Assembly: GCF_023703085.1 (NCBI RefSeq)
Contig: NZ_JAMQJY010000001.1
Coordinates: forward strand, 124,001-188,000
Reading direction: 5' to 3'
DNA length: 64,000 nt
Source: Alkalicoccobacillus plakortidis
GTDB taxonomy: Bacteria > Bacillota > Bacilli > Bacillales > Bacillaceae_D
In this document: positions 47,065-56,724 of the stretch, one piece after another
Layout of the letters: the number at the start of each line of letters is the position of its first letter
Numbering within the stretch: the stretch's first letter is position 1
Position numbers and translations under genes: made by a program
Notes under the pieces: model-generated
What the model saw: only the letters and a program-made list of their open reading frames with translations
Databases searched by the model: none
What the model was told of the DNA's origin: nothing

Positions 47065-47688
47065 ATGAAAAATAAAAAAAATGAAGAAACAAAAACAAAG
47101 CATGACACCTCTCTCCATATCATTCAAACAGCACACCAGTTGTTTATGGAGAAAGGATTTGCAGGAGTTTCAACACGATTGATTGCAAGTGAGTGTGGCA
47201 TTACACAGCCTGCTCTTTATCATCATTTTCCGAATAAAGTGAGTATCTATCTTGCTGTGCTGCAGACGGATTTAGGGAAAACGGAAGAGGCCATTCATGC
47301 AATTGTTGCGAGTCAGGGTTCGGTGCGAGATGCCCTACTTGAAGTAACCATCTATATATTATTAAATCGTCCGAAGAATTTAGGGCAAATTAATAGTGAC
47401 ATGAAACAACATATGGATCTGGAGCAACAACTCACGATCCGGCATCATTGGACAAGTGCATATCTGACTCCTATCGAACAGTTGTTAAAAGGTACTTTAA
47501 TAAACGAACGATTAATTGAAGAAGATTCCACCCATCTGGCTAAACTCGCACATGTTTATCTTGGCATGGTTCATCAGCAGCTTCCTGAAATGGATAGACT
47601 GGCAAAAGTTGAGGAATCAGATGCACGTAAAAGAGCAGAGTTTCTCGTCAATGTTTATTTAGATGGCATTATGAATAACGGTGATTAA
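47065..47688 (+). CDS. TetR-family regulator
   Basis: A 207-residue protein: helix-turn-helix STRLIASECGITQPALYHHF at about 38-58 and a helical ligand domain. Two related inverted repeats flank the gene, so it probably represses itself and the TspO-like/hydrolase genes downstream. Ligand unknown. Confidence 0.9.
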   Translation: MKNKKNEETKTKHDTSLHIIQTAHQLFMEKGFAGVSTRLIASECGITQPALYHHFPNKVSIYLAVLQTDLGKTEEAIHAIVASQGSVRDALLEVTIYILLNRPKNLGQINSDMKQHMDLEQQLTIRHHWTSAYLTPIEQLLKGTLINERLIEEDSTHLAKLAHVYLGMVHQQLPEMDRLAKVEESDARKRAEFLVNVYLDGIMNNGD

Positions 47689-47700
47689 AATCACTTTCTC

Positions 47701-47722
47701 TCCTTATCACATGAAATAAGGA
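47701..47722. promoter_or_regulatory. candidate TetR operator, second site
   Basis: TCCTTAT and ATAAGGA form an inverted repeat; it shares CTTATCA with the first site and lies directly before the TspO-like gene. Confidence 0.5.
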
Positions 47723-47740
47723 TTAATAGGAGGAAATCGT

Positions 47741-48481
47741 ATGAATAATGTACGAAAACTTGCGTTGATTAATATCGCCGCTTTTATTATTGCTTTAGGA
47801 ATGAATTACATCTTTCCTTCTTCACAAAATGTAGGTAATGTTGCTGATGCACTAGGGTCAATTATTCAACCTGAAGGCTACGCTTTCTCGATTTGGGGAT
47901 TTATCTATCTGTTGATCACAATTTGGATCATCCGTATGTTTTTTGCAAACGATATAGAAATAAAAAGCTACAAAAATATAGGCGGCTGGTTTGCTGCTAA
48001 TATTCTTTTAAATAGCTTGTGGATCTTAGTATTTGAAAATGAATGGATTGGTTTATCTATTTTTGTCATTTTAGGTGTGTTTTTAACTGTCTTAACGATC
48101 TACCTAAAAATCGAATCGATCCCAGGCACACCTTGGTGGCATAGACTACCGTTTTCAGCTTATCTAGGATGGATAACAGTCGCGGTTATTGTAAATGTAT
48201 TTGCTTGGATGAACGCTTCTGGAATTGAGTCGTTTTTGGGATTAGATGAGCTTACATGGACAATCATCATGTTAATTGTTGCAACGCTTGTCACTTTATT
48301 TGTGACACTTAGACATCGAGATATCATGTATCCACTTATCGTGATTTGGGCATTCGTTGGAATCATTGTGAAAGAACAAGATAGAACAGGCCTGGTAACA
48401 CTGTTATGGATCTTAATTGCGTCGATCACTTTGGGTGTTGTCTATCAAATTATCCGCTTCTTTCGATCAAAGACAGCATAA
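47741..48481 (+). CDS. tryptophan-rich TspO/MBR-related membrane protein
   Basis: A 246-residue protein with about seven or eight hydrophobic segments and many Trp residues (AFSIWGFIYLLITIWI, GWFAANILLNSLWILVF). It is longer than classical five-helix TspO (about 160). TspO relatives bind porphyrins or lipids. It follows the TetR gene and shares its operator. Confidence 0.82.
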   Translation: MNNVRKLALINIAAFIIALGMNYIFPSSQNVGNVADALGSIIQPEGYAFSIWGFIYLLITIWIIRMFFANDIEIKSYKNIGGWFAANILLNSLWILVFENEWIGLSIFVILGVFLTVLTIYLKIESIPGTPWWHRLPFSAYLGWITVAVIVNVFAWMNASGIESFLGLDELTWTIIMLIVATLVTLFVTLRHRDIMYPLIVIWAFVGIIVKEQDRTGLVTLLWILIASITLGVVYQIIRFFRSKTA

Positions 48482-48490
48482 GGAGAACGT

Positions 48491-49198
48491 ATGAAAAAGG
48501 TATGGACTAGGCTACTGACAATTGTAGCGGCTATTGTTTTAATCATTTTAATATCTGCTGTAATTTGGGCATCATTTACGTACGATGCAACAGATGCAGC
48601 AAAAGAGATGGCTGGGGAAGAAGTAAATCATGGATTGGCGTTTGGAAGCCAAGAGGCTGAAAAAGGGGTTATTTTCTATCAGGGAGCTAAGGTGGAACCA
48701 GATGCCTACAATTATTTAGGGCATAAATTAAGTGAAGAGGGCTACTTTGTTTTTATTCCTCAAATGCCATTTAATCTAGCCGTGCTGAGTCCATCCAAAG
48801 CGACGTCTGTAATGGAGCAGTATCCTGACATTTCTGATTGGTACATCGGTGGACATTCACTTGGTGGTGCGATGGCAGCTTCTTTTGCGGGCGACCATGA
48901 AACTTCGATTGCGGGTTTATTTTTATTAGGTGCTTATTCAGCTAGTGATTTGTCTGAAACAAATCTTTCAGTATTAGATATAGCTGGTGGATTAGATGGC
49001 CTTTCAACACCTGAGAAAATGGCTGAGTACGAGGATAACCTCCCTAGTGAAACCTTAAAAGTTGTCATTGAAGAGGGGAACCATGCGAACTTTGGAGATT
49101 ATGGTCCACAAAAAGGGGATCAAGTTAGTCCTCTAATACCAGAAGAACAGCATGATATTGTTGTAAATGAGCTAGAAGAGTGGCTTGCAAATGAATAG
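48491..49198 (+). CDS. membrane-anchored alpha/beta hydrolase
   Basis: A 235-residue protein with an N-terminal membrane segment (about 8-28), then a hydrolase fold: nucleophile GGHSLGGAMA and His in EGNHANFGDYGPQ. It follows the TspO-like gene by 9 bases, so they are probably co-transcribed. Substrate unknown. Confidence 0.87.
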   Translation: MKKVWTRLLTIVAAIVLIILISAVIWASFTYDATDAAKEMAGEEVNHGLAFGSQEAEKGVIFYQGAKVEPDAYNYLGHKLSEEGYFVFIPQMPFNLAVLSPSKATSVMEQYPDISDWYIGGHSLGGAMAASFAGDHETSIAGLFLLGAYSASDLSETNLSVLDIAGGLDGLSTPEKMAEYEDNLPSETLKVVIEEGNHANFGDYGPQKGDQVSPLIPEEQHDIVVNELEEWLANE

Positions 49199-49201
49199 AA
49201 G

Positions 49202-49238
49202 AAAAAACGTATCCGCAAAATTTGTGGTGCGTTTTTTT
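49202..49238 (+). terminator. rho-independent terminator
   Basis: AAAAAACG / CGTTTTTT with CCGCAA/TTGTGG inside, upstream of spoVA. Confidence 0.85.
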
Positions 49239-49256
49239 GTTTTGTCCGAAATATTC

Positions 49257-49286
49257 GCATGAAGTATAGCAACTCATAGCATACTA
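49257..49286 (+). promoter_or_regulatory. sigma-G promoter of the spoVA operon
   Basis: GCATG, 18 bases, CATACTA is a full match to the sigma-G pattern GHATR-18-CATNHTA. spoVA is a sigma-G operon in B. subtilis. Confidence 0.8.
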
Positions 49287-49316
49287 ATGGAGAAGCTCAT
49301 AGAAGGTCGTGATAGT

Positions 49317-49919
49317 TTGGAGGACACAACTCTTTTTTTGCGGATGAGACCGAGGATTGATGCAGCCGTTCAACAAGTATTACAACTAGATCAATTAGCA
49401 AAACTGTCTGGAGATCCAACCATCGTGAGGCGAATTCAGCGTTTAGCCATATATCAAATTAATAAAAAAGACGGTTCACGTGTCACAATCGATGTCATGT
49501 CGGTGTTAACCTCTATTAGGTCAATCTATCCGCAGTTGGATATTCAGATTATAGGGAGTGTAAATACGGTTGTGTACGTAAGACAACCTCAAAAGACGTT
49601 AAGACCACTCTATATTGCGTTAGTGTGGATATTACTATTTGTTGGATCGGCATTAGCGGTCATGAATTTTCATGAGGATGTCAGTATGCGAGCGGTTCAT
49701 ATTCGCCTCTATTATTTATTAACAGGTGATGAAACCCTCTATCCACTTTGGCTGCAAATTCCCTATTCCATTGGGTTAGGGATCGGAATGGTATTGTTTT
49801 TTAATCATTTCTTTAAGAAACGTTTTAATGACGAACCTAGTCCTCTTGATGTGGAGATGTTTAATTACCAACAAAACTTAGATCAGTATGTCGTTCAGAA
49901 AGACCATCATGATCATTAG
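49317..49919 (+). CDS. spoVAA: stage V sporulation protein AA
   Basis: About 200 residues: a soluble N-terminal domain and two membrane segments (about 97-115 and 149-167). The TTG at 49317 is preferred: the ATG at 49287 touches the -10 element, so it would precede the transcript, and AGAAGGTCGTG lies before 49317. SpoVA proteins move dipicolinic acid into the spore and out at germination. Confidence 0.87.
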   Translation: MEDTTLFLRMRPRIDAAVQQVLQLDQLAKLSGDPTIVRRIQRLAIYQINKKDGSRVTIDVMSVLTSIRSIYPQLDIQIIGSVNTVVYVRQPQKTLRPLYIALVWILLFVGSALAVMNFHEDVSMRAVHIRLYYLLTGDETLYPLWLQIPYSIGLGIGMVLFFNHFFKKRFNDEPSPLDVEMFNYQQNLDQYVVQKDHHDH

Positions 49920-50327
49920 TTGGATGATTAGCGTGATCTTGGGACTTGGAGGGGGTTTAGCAGTAGGAGGAGGCCTAGTTGCGTTTATTACCGTTTTAGG
50001 AGTAATACCCAGGCTAGCTCAACTATCCCGTTCAGAATCAATGATCCGTTTCTATGAATGGGCCGGTATTATTGGTATTCAAATTGGAACCTGGGCAAGC
50101 TTTTATAGCTTTAGTATTTCCTCCATGCGAGGAGTAGCGGCGATTATTGGACTTTTTTTGGTGTTTTTGTCGGCATGTTAGCAGCAGCCTTAACGGAGGT
50201 ATTAAATGTTTGGCCAATTCTCGTCAAAAGAATGGGTATGGGCTCACAAATAATCTTTTTACTCATGGCCATTGCATTAGGAAAAATAGCAGGATCATTG
50301 TTCCAGTGGATTTGGTTTACGTTATAG
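49909..50327 (+). CDS. spoVAB: stage V sporulation protein AB, frameshifted
   Basis: A 139-residue membrane protein (four segments), with GGGLVAFITVLGVIPRL typical. The frame breaks in a run of seven T at 50153-50159; eight would read IIGLFFGVFVGMLAAALTEV and give the usual length. The ATG at 49909 overlaps the end of spoVAA. Homopolymer error is the likely cause. Confidence 0.87.
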
Positions 50328-50343
50328 AAGGGATATCAGATTT

Positions 50344-50800
50344 ATGGCATCAGAAAAGCAAAAACAATATCAGAAAAATATTATGATCTATCAATCCAAG
50401 CCTTCCATTTTAAAGTCTGGTGGAAAAGCATTTTTAATTGGAGGACTTATATGTTTAGTGGGGCAAGTGATTATTAATCTTTATGATGTGTTTCTTGTTG
50501 ATACGAGAGAGGATGCTGTGCAATGGATGCTTGTGACGCTTATCCTTCTTTCTTCTATGTTTACCGGACTTGGTTGGTACAAAAAAGGAGCTGCTTTTTC
50601 TGGAGCGGGTTTGCTTGTACCCATTATGGGGCTAACCAACCTTATGACGAGTGCAGGAATGGAGCATCGACATGAAGGCATAATTGAGGGAGTTGCAAGT
50701 CATCTTTTAAAACTAGCTTGGAGCTGTTGTTGTTGTAGGAGTTGTGATGGCATATGTGATAAGTGCAGTTAGATTAGTCATTCATGCAATCATCAGGTAA
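50344..50800 (+). CDS. spoVAC: stage V sporulation protein AC, frameshifted near its C-terminus
   Basis: A 151-residue protein with four membrane segments; SpoVAC is a mechanosensitive channel for dipicolinate release. At 50716-50721 the DNA reads GCTTGG; GCTGG restores LLKLAGAVVVVGVVMAYVIS and the last helix. Uncorrected, it would end in a Cys-rich nonsense tail at 50772. Confidence 0.9.
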
Positions 50801-50827
50801 AGATTTGATAAGAGAGGAACCGGAATT

Positions 50828-51838
50828 ATGAAGAAGCTTGGAAAACATACATGGCAGTATTCAAATCCGGTATATATTCAAGCATCCGGTACAGCTGTGG
50901 GACCAAATGAGGGCAAAGGACCGCTTGGAAAGTGGTTTGATCAATCGTATCCAAGCTTATATTGTGGAGAACCTAACTTTATGAAGGCAGAACGGCAGCT
51001 TATGAAATCAGCTTTCCAGTCTTGTCTCAATAAAAGTGGGATAAGGCAGGATCAAATTGATTATTTTCTAGCTGGTGATTTAGATCATCAATTAACGTCC
51101 TCAGCATTTACAGCAAGAGATCTAGAGGTGCCTTTTCTTGGTATGTATGCTGCTTGTGCAACAGTTGCACAAACTTTGATAACAGCCTCTCTGTTAATTG
51201 AAACAAAACTCGCCACACATGCAATAGCTGGAGCAAGTAGTCATTACGGGATTGCAGAAAATCAATTTCGTTACCCTACGGAGGTAGCTTTTCAAAAAAA
51301 ACAAACAGCGCAATATACCGTTACTGGAGCTGGTGCAGCCCTACTTGGTCGCAAAAGGAGCCAGGTTCAAGTGACAACAGCTACAATTGGGCAAATTGTT
51401 GATATGGGGATAAAAGACACAGCAAATTTAGGCGCAGTGATGGCACCTGCAGCAGGACATACGTTATTAACTCATTTACGCGAATCGGGACGTCAGTTAT
51501 CAGATTATGATTTGATTTTAACTGGAGATTTAGGTCGAATCGGCAGTGCGATTTTTCGGAAATGGATGAGGGAGCACGGTTTTAAACTAGATGAATGCCA
51601 TGAAGATGGCGGGGCGAGAATATTCCGCTCTACTAACGTTTTTTTATCTGGTGGCAGTGGTGCAGGTTGTGCGGCCGTTGTCACCTATAGCTATATCCTT
51701 GAAAAATTAAAAGAAGGAAGCTTAAATCGGGTTCTCCTCCTTGCAACAGGAGCATTATTTAGTCAAAACTCGGCAAAGCAAGGAGATACAATCCCAGCTG
51801 TTGCGCATGCAGTTGCACTTGAAAGGGTTGAGATGTAG
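50828..51838 (+). CDS. spoVAD: stage V sporulation protein AD
   Basis: A 336-residue soluble thiolase-fold protein that binds Ca-dipicolinate. Typical stretches are GTAVGPNEGKGPLG, MYAACATVAQ and GGSGAGCAAVV. It has no thiolase activity in the family. RBS AGAGAGGAA. Confidence 0.94.
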   Translation: MKKLGKHTWQYSNPVYIQASGTAVGPNEGKGPLGKWFDQSYPSLYCGEPNFMKAERQLMKSAFQSCLNKSGIRQDQIDYFLAGDLDHQLTSSAFTARDLEVPFLGMYAACATVAQTLITASLLIETKLATHAIAGASSHYGIAENQFRYPTEVAFQKKQTAQYTVTGAGAALLGRKRSQVQVTTATIGQIVDMGIKDTANLGAVMAPAAGHTLLTHLRESGRQLSDYDLILTGDLGRIGSAIFRKWMREHGFKLDECHEDGGARIFRSTNVFLSGGSGAGCAAVVTYSYILEKLKEGSLNRVLLLATGALFSQNSAKQGDTIPAVAHAVALERVEM

Positions 51839-51840
51839 CA

Positions 51841-52191
51841 ATGGAATATTTGATGGCATTCCTCATCGGTGGCAGCATTTGTTTTATTGGACAATGTTTG
51901 CTTGTTTTTGCTCGAGTGACACCCGTACAATGCCTTGCCATTCTAGTTATCATTGGTGCTTGCTTAGATGGTTTCCACTTATATGACTCATTGCTTTTGT
52001 TATCAGAGGCTGGAGCAATTATTCCTGTTACGAGTATTGGCCACGCTCTTGTACATGGGGCAATGAGTGAAGGTGGAGATCATGGCTTTTTAGGAATAGG
52101 GACAGGGTTGTTTACTCTCGCTTCCACTAGTATCTTTTTTTCCATTGTCATTAGTTTTGGAGTTGCGTTGATATTTAAACCAAGGGGGTGA
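51841..52191 (+). CDS. spoVAEB: stage V sporulation protein AEb
   Basis: A 116-residue membrane protein with three or four segments, containing SIGHALVHGAMSEGG, typical of the SpoVAC/AEb family. The start follows the spoVAD stop by two bases. Part of the dipicolinate channel. Confidence 0.92.
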   Translation: MEYLMAFLIGGSICFIGQCLLVFARVTPVQCLAILVIIGACLDGFHLYDSLLLLSEAGAIIPVTSIGHALVHGAMSEGGDHGFLGIGTGLFTLASTSIFFSIVISFGVALIFKPRG

Positions 52192-52195
52192 GCCA

Positions 52196-52774
52196 GTGCA
52201 GCAAAAACGAGATGTAATCTATATCACAGATGGAGATGCTGCCGCAAAAAAGACAGTAGAGTGGGTGGCAAGAGAGCTAGGATGCAGAAGCATAAGTGCT
52301 TCTGCAGGAAATCCCTCATTTTTATCTGGACAAGATTTATTAACCCTTATTCTCCAAACTCCAGACAAACCTATATTAGTAATGTTTGATGATTGTGGCT
52401 ATCGAGATGAGGGTCCTGGCGAGGCGTTAATGCGCTTTCTGCATAAATGTGAGGAGATTCAAGTACTTGGAGCTGTAGCCGTTGCCTCCGCAACTCATTC
52501 AAGTGAGTGGTCAAATGTACACTTTAGCATTGATCGTTATGGTGAAGTGACCCATTTTGGAGTAGATAAAGAAGGGCTTGCAGATATCGAGATCAATCGA
52601 ATAAATGGAGACACCGTGTATATTTTAGATGAATTAAAGCTACCTGTTGTGATTGGAATTGGTGATATTGGAAAAATGAGAGGTCAGGATGATGTGAAAA
52701 AAGGGTGCCCTGTAACAAAAAAAGCCGTTCAACTGATTCTTGAAAGGAGTGGATACCTTGACACAGGATTATAA
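52196..52774 (+). CDS. spoVAEA: stage V sporulation protein AEa
   Basis: A 192-residue soluble protein with IYITDGDAAAKKTVEW and SASAGNPS, as in SpoVAEa. The GTG at 52196 follows GGGGGTGAG. Role in germination is not clear in the family. Confidence 0.92.
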   Translation: MQQKRDVIYITDGDAAAKKTVEWVARELGCRSISASAGNPSFLSGQDLLTLILQTPDKPILVMFDDCGYRDEGPGEALMRFLHKCEEIQVLGAVAVASATHSSEWSNVHFSIDRYGEVTHFGVDKEGLADIEINRINGDTVYILDELKLPVVIGIGDIGKMRGQDDVKKGCPVTKKAVQLILERSGYLDTGL

Positions 52775-54248
52775 AAAGAAAGAAGAGAAATTTTCGGAGT
52801 CTTATACAGAGAACCGTGAAAGGTTAAAAGACCGATTAGCATTAGATATTTCATTTGATGTTGGAGTCCGTGACCTGACGATCCTTGGTAAACAAATTGG
52901 AATCTATTATGTAACAGGTCTAACAGACAATGAGTATCTGATTGAAATTTTAAAAGAACTCATGGACCTTGACGCTAGAGGACGAAAAACTAGTGATGTT
53001 CATAAAGCGATCGAAAATCACCTAACTCATGTTCAAGTTGAGCAGACAGATTCAATGGATGATGCCATTACACAAATGCTTTCGGGTCTTGTTTTTGTTC
53101 TTCTTGAAGGTTCAACGAATGTTTTTGTTGTAGATGTGAGGAATTATCCTGGTCGAGGGCCTGAAGAGCCGGATACTGAACGGGTAGTACGTGGCGCAAG
53201 AGATGGATATACTGAAAATATAATTATGAATACAGGATTAACGAGAAGACGAATCCGTGATGAACGTTTAAGGCATGAAATTCTTCAAGTTGGCGTTCGT
53301 TCTAAAACGGACATTTGTGTTTCATATATAGAAGGAATAGCGGATCCAGATTTAGTGAACATCGTAAAGAAAGAATTAAAAGCGATCAATATTGATGGCA
53401 TAACAATGGCAGATAAAGTAGTAGAAGAGTATATTGTCAAACAGGGCTATAATCCTTTTCCGCTTGTAAGGTACACAGAGCGTCCGGACGTTGCAGCCAC
53501 TCATTTACTTGAGGGGCATATTGTATTAATTGTCGATACAACACCGAGTGTTATTATTACACCAACGACTTTATTTCATCATGTGCAACATGCAGAGGAA
53601 TACAGACAATCTGCGGCGGTAGGTAGTTTTCTACGATTTATGAGATTTACAGGAATCATGTTTTCACTCTTTATTTTACCGTTTTGGTTATTACTCGCTA
53701 CAAACCAAGATCTTCTCCCGCAATCACTGGAGTTTATCGGTCCTGAGGAAACAAAACATATTCCCATTGTCCTCCAGATTGTTTTTGGTGAAATGGGTAT
53801 TGAGTTATTAAGAATGGCAGCGATACATACACCTTCACCACTTGCAACGGCATTAGGATTAGTGGCAGCTTTACTAATAGGTGATATGGCTGTCCAAGTA
53901 GGGTATCTCACTCCTGAAGTGATTTTGTATGTCTCTTTAGGTGCAATTGGCATGTTTGCGACCCCAAGCTATGAGCTAGGAGTTGCTCTCCGAATGGTTC
54001 GCTATCTCTTTTTGTTCTCGGTTGCCTTTTTTAAAGTGCCAGGATTGGTTATTGCCTTTCTAGTATTTGTACTGTTTCTTTGCTCAACCAAACCGTTTAA
54101 TAAGCCTTATCTGTGGCCGTTTCTGCCGTTCTCTCCTCCAGAAATGTGGCAAATCCTGATACGTGCAACTGTGCCTTCACTTAAGTGGAGACCTTCGATT
54201 GTGAATCCACAAGACAAAATCCGTCAAAAGGAAGAAAACTCTCAATAG
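52758..54248 (+). CDS. spoVAF: stage V sporulation protein AF (GerA family)
   Basis: A 496-residue protein of the GerAA/SpoVAF family: a large soluble N-terminal half and five or six membrane segments after about 290. The TTG at 52758 follows GAAAGGAGTGG, which lies inside the end of spoVAEa. It assists germinant receptors. Confidence 0.92.
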   Translation: MTQDYKKKEEKFSESYTENRERLKDRLALDISFDVGVRDLTILGKQIGIYYVTGLTDNEYLIEILKELMDLDARGRKTSDVHKAIENHLTHVQVEQTDSMDDAITQMLSGLVFVLLEGSTNVFVVDVRNYPGRGPEEPDTERVVRGARDGYTENIIMNTGLTRRRIRDERLRHEILQVGVRSKTDICVSYIEGIADPDLVNIVKKELKAINIDGITMADKVVEEYIVKQGYNPFPLVRYTERPDVAATHLLEGHIVLIVDTTPSVIITPTTLFHHVQHAEEYRQSAAVGSFLRFMRFTGIMFSLFILPFWLLLATNQDLLPQSLEFIGPEETKHIPIVLQIVFGEMGIELLRMAAIHTPSPLATALGLVAALLIGDMAVQVGYLTPEVILYVSLGAIGMFATPSYELGVALRMVRYLFLFSVAFFKVPGLVIAFLVFVLFLCSTKPFNKPYLWPFLPFSPPEMWQILIRATVPSLKWRPSIVNPQDKIRQKEENSQ

Positions 54249-54370
54249 CAAGGACGAGGAAAATATGATAAAGTGAAATAAAAATGGACACTTGCATAAT
54301 CGGGAAATGTGAGGACAGTTGGTGGTCGGCATCAGCTGTTTTTCAGCTTGGCAAGAGGAGAGAGGTTAAC

Positions 54371-55692
54371 ATGTATTTGCACGGAACAAGTCAAATTAAT
54401 GTTCATGGTCATCTAGAAATTGGAGGCGTGGATACGGTCGCTTTGGCTCAGGATCACGGTACGCCTTTGTACGTATATGATGTAGCACTCATTCGCCAAA
54501 AGGCAACAGAATTTAAAGAGGCTTTTGAGAAAGAAAATGTACCTTATCAAGTCGCTTATGCGAGTAAAGCATTCAGCTGTATAGCTATGTATCAATTAGC
54601 AGATGAGCTTGGTTTAAGCTTTGATGTTGTTTCAGGTGGAGAGCTGTACACAGCAATTAAGGCAGAGGTGCCTATGAATAAAGTTCATTTTCATGGAAAC
54701 AACAAAAGTCGTGCTGAGCTAGAGTTAGCAGTAAAAGCAGGAATTGGCTGTGTAGTTGTTGATAATTTTTATGAAATGACTTTACTTGAAGACATTTGTG
54801 CTCGTTTTGGAAAAACAATGGATGTGTTGCTGCGTATCACACCAGGTGTTGAAGCTCATACCCATGATTACATTTCAACAGGTCAAGAGGATTCAAAATT
54901 TGGCTTTGATTTAACAAATGGTCAAGTTGACCAAGCGATTAAACAAGCTCTTGCAAGTACCACTATGAACCTGCTAGGTATTCACAGTCATATTGGGTCT
55001 CAAATTTTTGAAACAAAAGGCTTTGTTATGGCCGTTGAGAAAATCTTTGAATACATTGAGCACTGGCGTACGGAACTCGAATTTATTCCTCGTGTGCTTA
55101 ACCTTGGTGGTGGCTTTGGTATTCGTTATGTAGAAGGAGACGAACCATTACCAAGCGGGAGAGTACGTGTATCAAATGATCAAGGTGATGAAGCAATACG
55201 CAGAACAATTTGAGATGGCTTTGCCGGAAATTTGGATCGAACCAGGTCGTTCTCTAGTTGGTGATGCAGGCAGCACACTTTATACAGTTGGATCACAAAA
55301 GGATATTCCAAACGTTCGTCATTATTTAGCAGTTGATGGGGGTATGAGCGATAACCTACGTCCATCTTTGTATCAAGCTGAATATGAAGGCATTCTTGCA
55401 AATCGAGCAAATGAAGAAGCAACAGATACGTTCTCGATTGCCGGAAAATGCTGTGAAAGTGGAGACATGCTGATCTGGGACCTTCCGTTACCTAAAGCAA
55501 ATCACGAAGATATTCTTGCTGTTTTTTGCACAGGAGCTTACGGATATTCAATGGCCAACAATTACAACCGAATTCCACGACCACCTGTCGTATTTGTAGA
55601 AAATGGAGAGGTCCAAGCTAGTTGTGAAAAGAGAAGAGTATGATGATCTAGTCCGTTTAGATGTACCGTTAACTAAAACGGTGGAACTCTAG
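54371..55692 (+). CDS. lysA: diaminopimelate decarboxylase LysA, frameshifted twice
   Basis: This PLP enzyme makes L-lysine from meso-diaminopimelate. The PLP Lys is in YASKAF; HSHIGSQIF, LNLGGGFGI and GKCCESGD follow. Two breaks occur, at 55151-55156 and 55613-55618, both CCAAGC for CCAGC; corrected they read PLPAGEYVYQMIKVM and VQLVVKREEYDDLVRLD, ending at 55692 with 439 residues, the B. subtilis length. The ATG at 54371 follows GAGGAGAGAGG. Both breaks are probably not real. No lysine riboswitch was seen. Confidence 0.88.
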
Positions 55693-55803
55693 AAGGCTCA
55701 TCAGTTCATATTTTACAAAAGATAGTGTACAATAGGTGCTGGCTGTATCATTCAGCAGAACGAACGAAAAAAAGAACCCTTAAAAGAAATGAGGCTGATT
55801 TAT

Positions 55804-56238
55804 ATGAAAAAAGGACACATTGCATTTGAAAACGGCGAAAAATTAGTTATTGAATTTTATCCAGAAGCAGCACCAGGACACGTTGAGAACTTTGAAAAAC
55901 TAGCGAACAGCGGTTTTTATAACGGACTAACGTTCCACCGTGTTATTCCTGGTTTTGTTGCACAAGGCGGAGACCCTGCTGGTAACGGTACAGGCGGCCC
56001 TGGCTACACAATCAAATGTGAAACAGAAGGAAACCCACACAAACACGTGAAGGGTGCACTATCTATGGCTCACGTTGGTAAAGATACAGGCGGCAGCCAA
56101 TTCTTCGTTGTTCACGAATCACAACCTCACCTTGATGGCGTTCACACTGTTTTTGGACAAGTGATCGAAGGCGAAGACCTTATTACTCGCATCAAGCAAG
56201 GCGATGTAATGAGCGACGTTAAAGTTTGGGAAGAATAA
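55804..56238 (+). CDS. ppiB: peptidyl-prolyl cis-trans isomerase B (cyclophilin)
   Basis: A 144-residue cyclophilin with catalytic [21 protein letters not shown] and HTVFGQV. It speeds proline isomerisation in cytosolic proteins. The ATG at 55804 is chosen from the conserved N-terminus. Codon use here is GC-richer than in its neighbours, as in highly expressed genes. Confidence 0.95.
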   Translation: MKKGHIAFENGEKLVIEFYPEAAPGHVENFEKLANSGFYNGLTFHRVIPGFVAQGGDPAGNGTGGPGYTIKCETEGNPHKHVKGALSMAHVGKDTGGSQFFVVHESQPHLDGVHTVFGQVIEGEDLITRIKQGDVMSDVKVWEE

Positions 56239-56250
56239 GAGTTAATGTTT

Positions 56251-56283
56251 GAGACCTATCCTTTGAGGATGGGTCTTTTTTTG
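56251..56283 (+). terminator. ppiB terminator
   Basis: AGACCTATCCT / AGGATGGGTCT with a 3-base loop and seven T. Confidence 0.92.
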
Positions 56284-56304
56284 TTTCAGAATGGAGAAAA
56301 ACGA

Positions 56305-56335
56305 CTATTAATTTTAATATGATTAAAATTAATAG
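56305..56335. repeat. perfect 14-bp inverted repeat, 3-base spacer
   Basis: CTATTAATTTTAAT, atg, ATTAAAATTAATAG. It is entirely A/T except the ends, with no T tract, so it is not a normal terminator. It stands in a gene-poor stretch (56286-56724). Confidence 0.9.
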
Positions 56336-56372
56336 TGTAAATCATCACTCACTAAAGCTGATAATATGTATT

Positions 56373-56483
56373 ATGGAAAAAGTATCAAACGAAGCAAAAG
56401 ATAAAACTTCAGATACGCAGAACAGCGATCAAGTCACTCTATTGATAGAAGTAAATGAAGATGGTTCACCGAGCGATACGTAG
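56373..56483 (+). other. short open frame, possibly a gene remnant
   Basis: A 36-codon frame of hydrophilic, acidic composition (MEKVSNEAKDKTSDTQ...) without a clear ribosome site. It may be the remains of a gene; nothing else was seen in 56286-56724. Confidence 0.2.
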
Positions 56484-56724
56484 GTGCAGGAATGATTAAA
56501 TCAGTTGCATCTAATGTAAAATGGTAGAGTTTCTCAAAAAAATACAAATCAACTTAATGGATATCATTTATTGGTGCTTTTTTTTGTTCCCTGCAAACTG
56601 AATATCAATAAAATACCCCTTACTAGATGGGGCACTAGTCATTTAAGGCAGCATTGGTGTGTGGTTTGGATTCGAATAAATTTAGAAGGAAAATGACCCT
56701 TACTGTCGAATAAGGTGGCAGGGG

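Noticed and set aside
54249..54370. Lysine riboswitch before lysA
   Set aside because: The gap is short and shows no L-box-like multi-helix layout or terminator; lysA follows spoVAF as in sporulation-linked arrangements.
46069..55692. sigF, spoVAB, spoVAC and lysA as true pseudogenes
   Set aside because: Every break is one base, repairable at one of two motifs, with conserved sequence on both sides. The rest of the sporulation set is intact, so real loss in several essential steps is unlikely.
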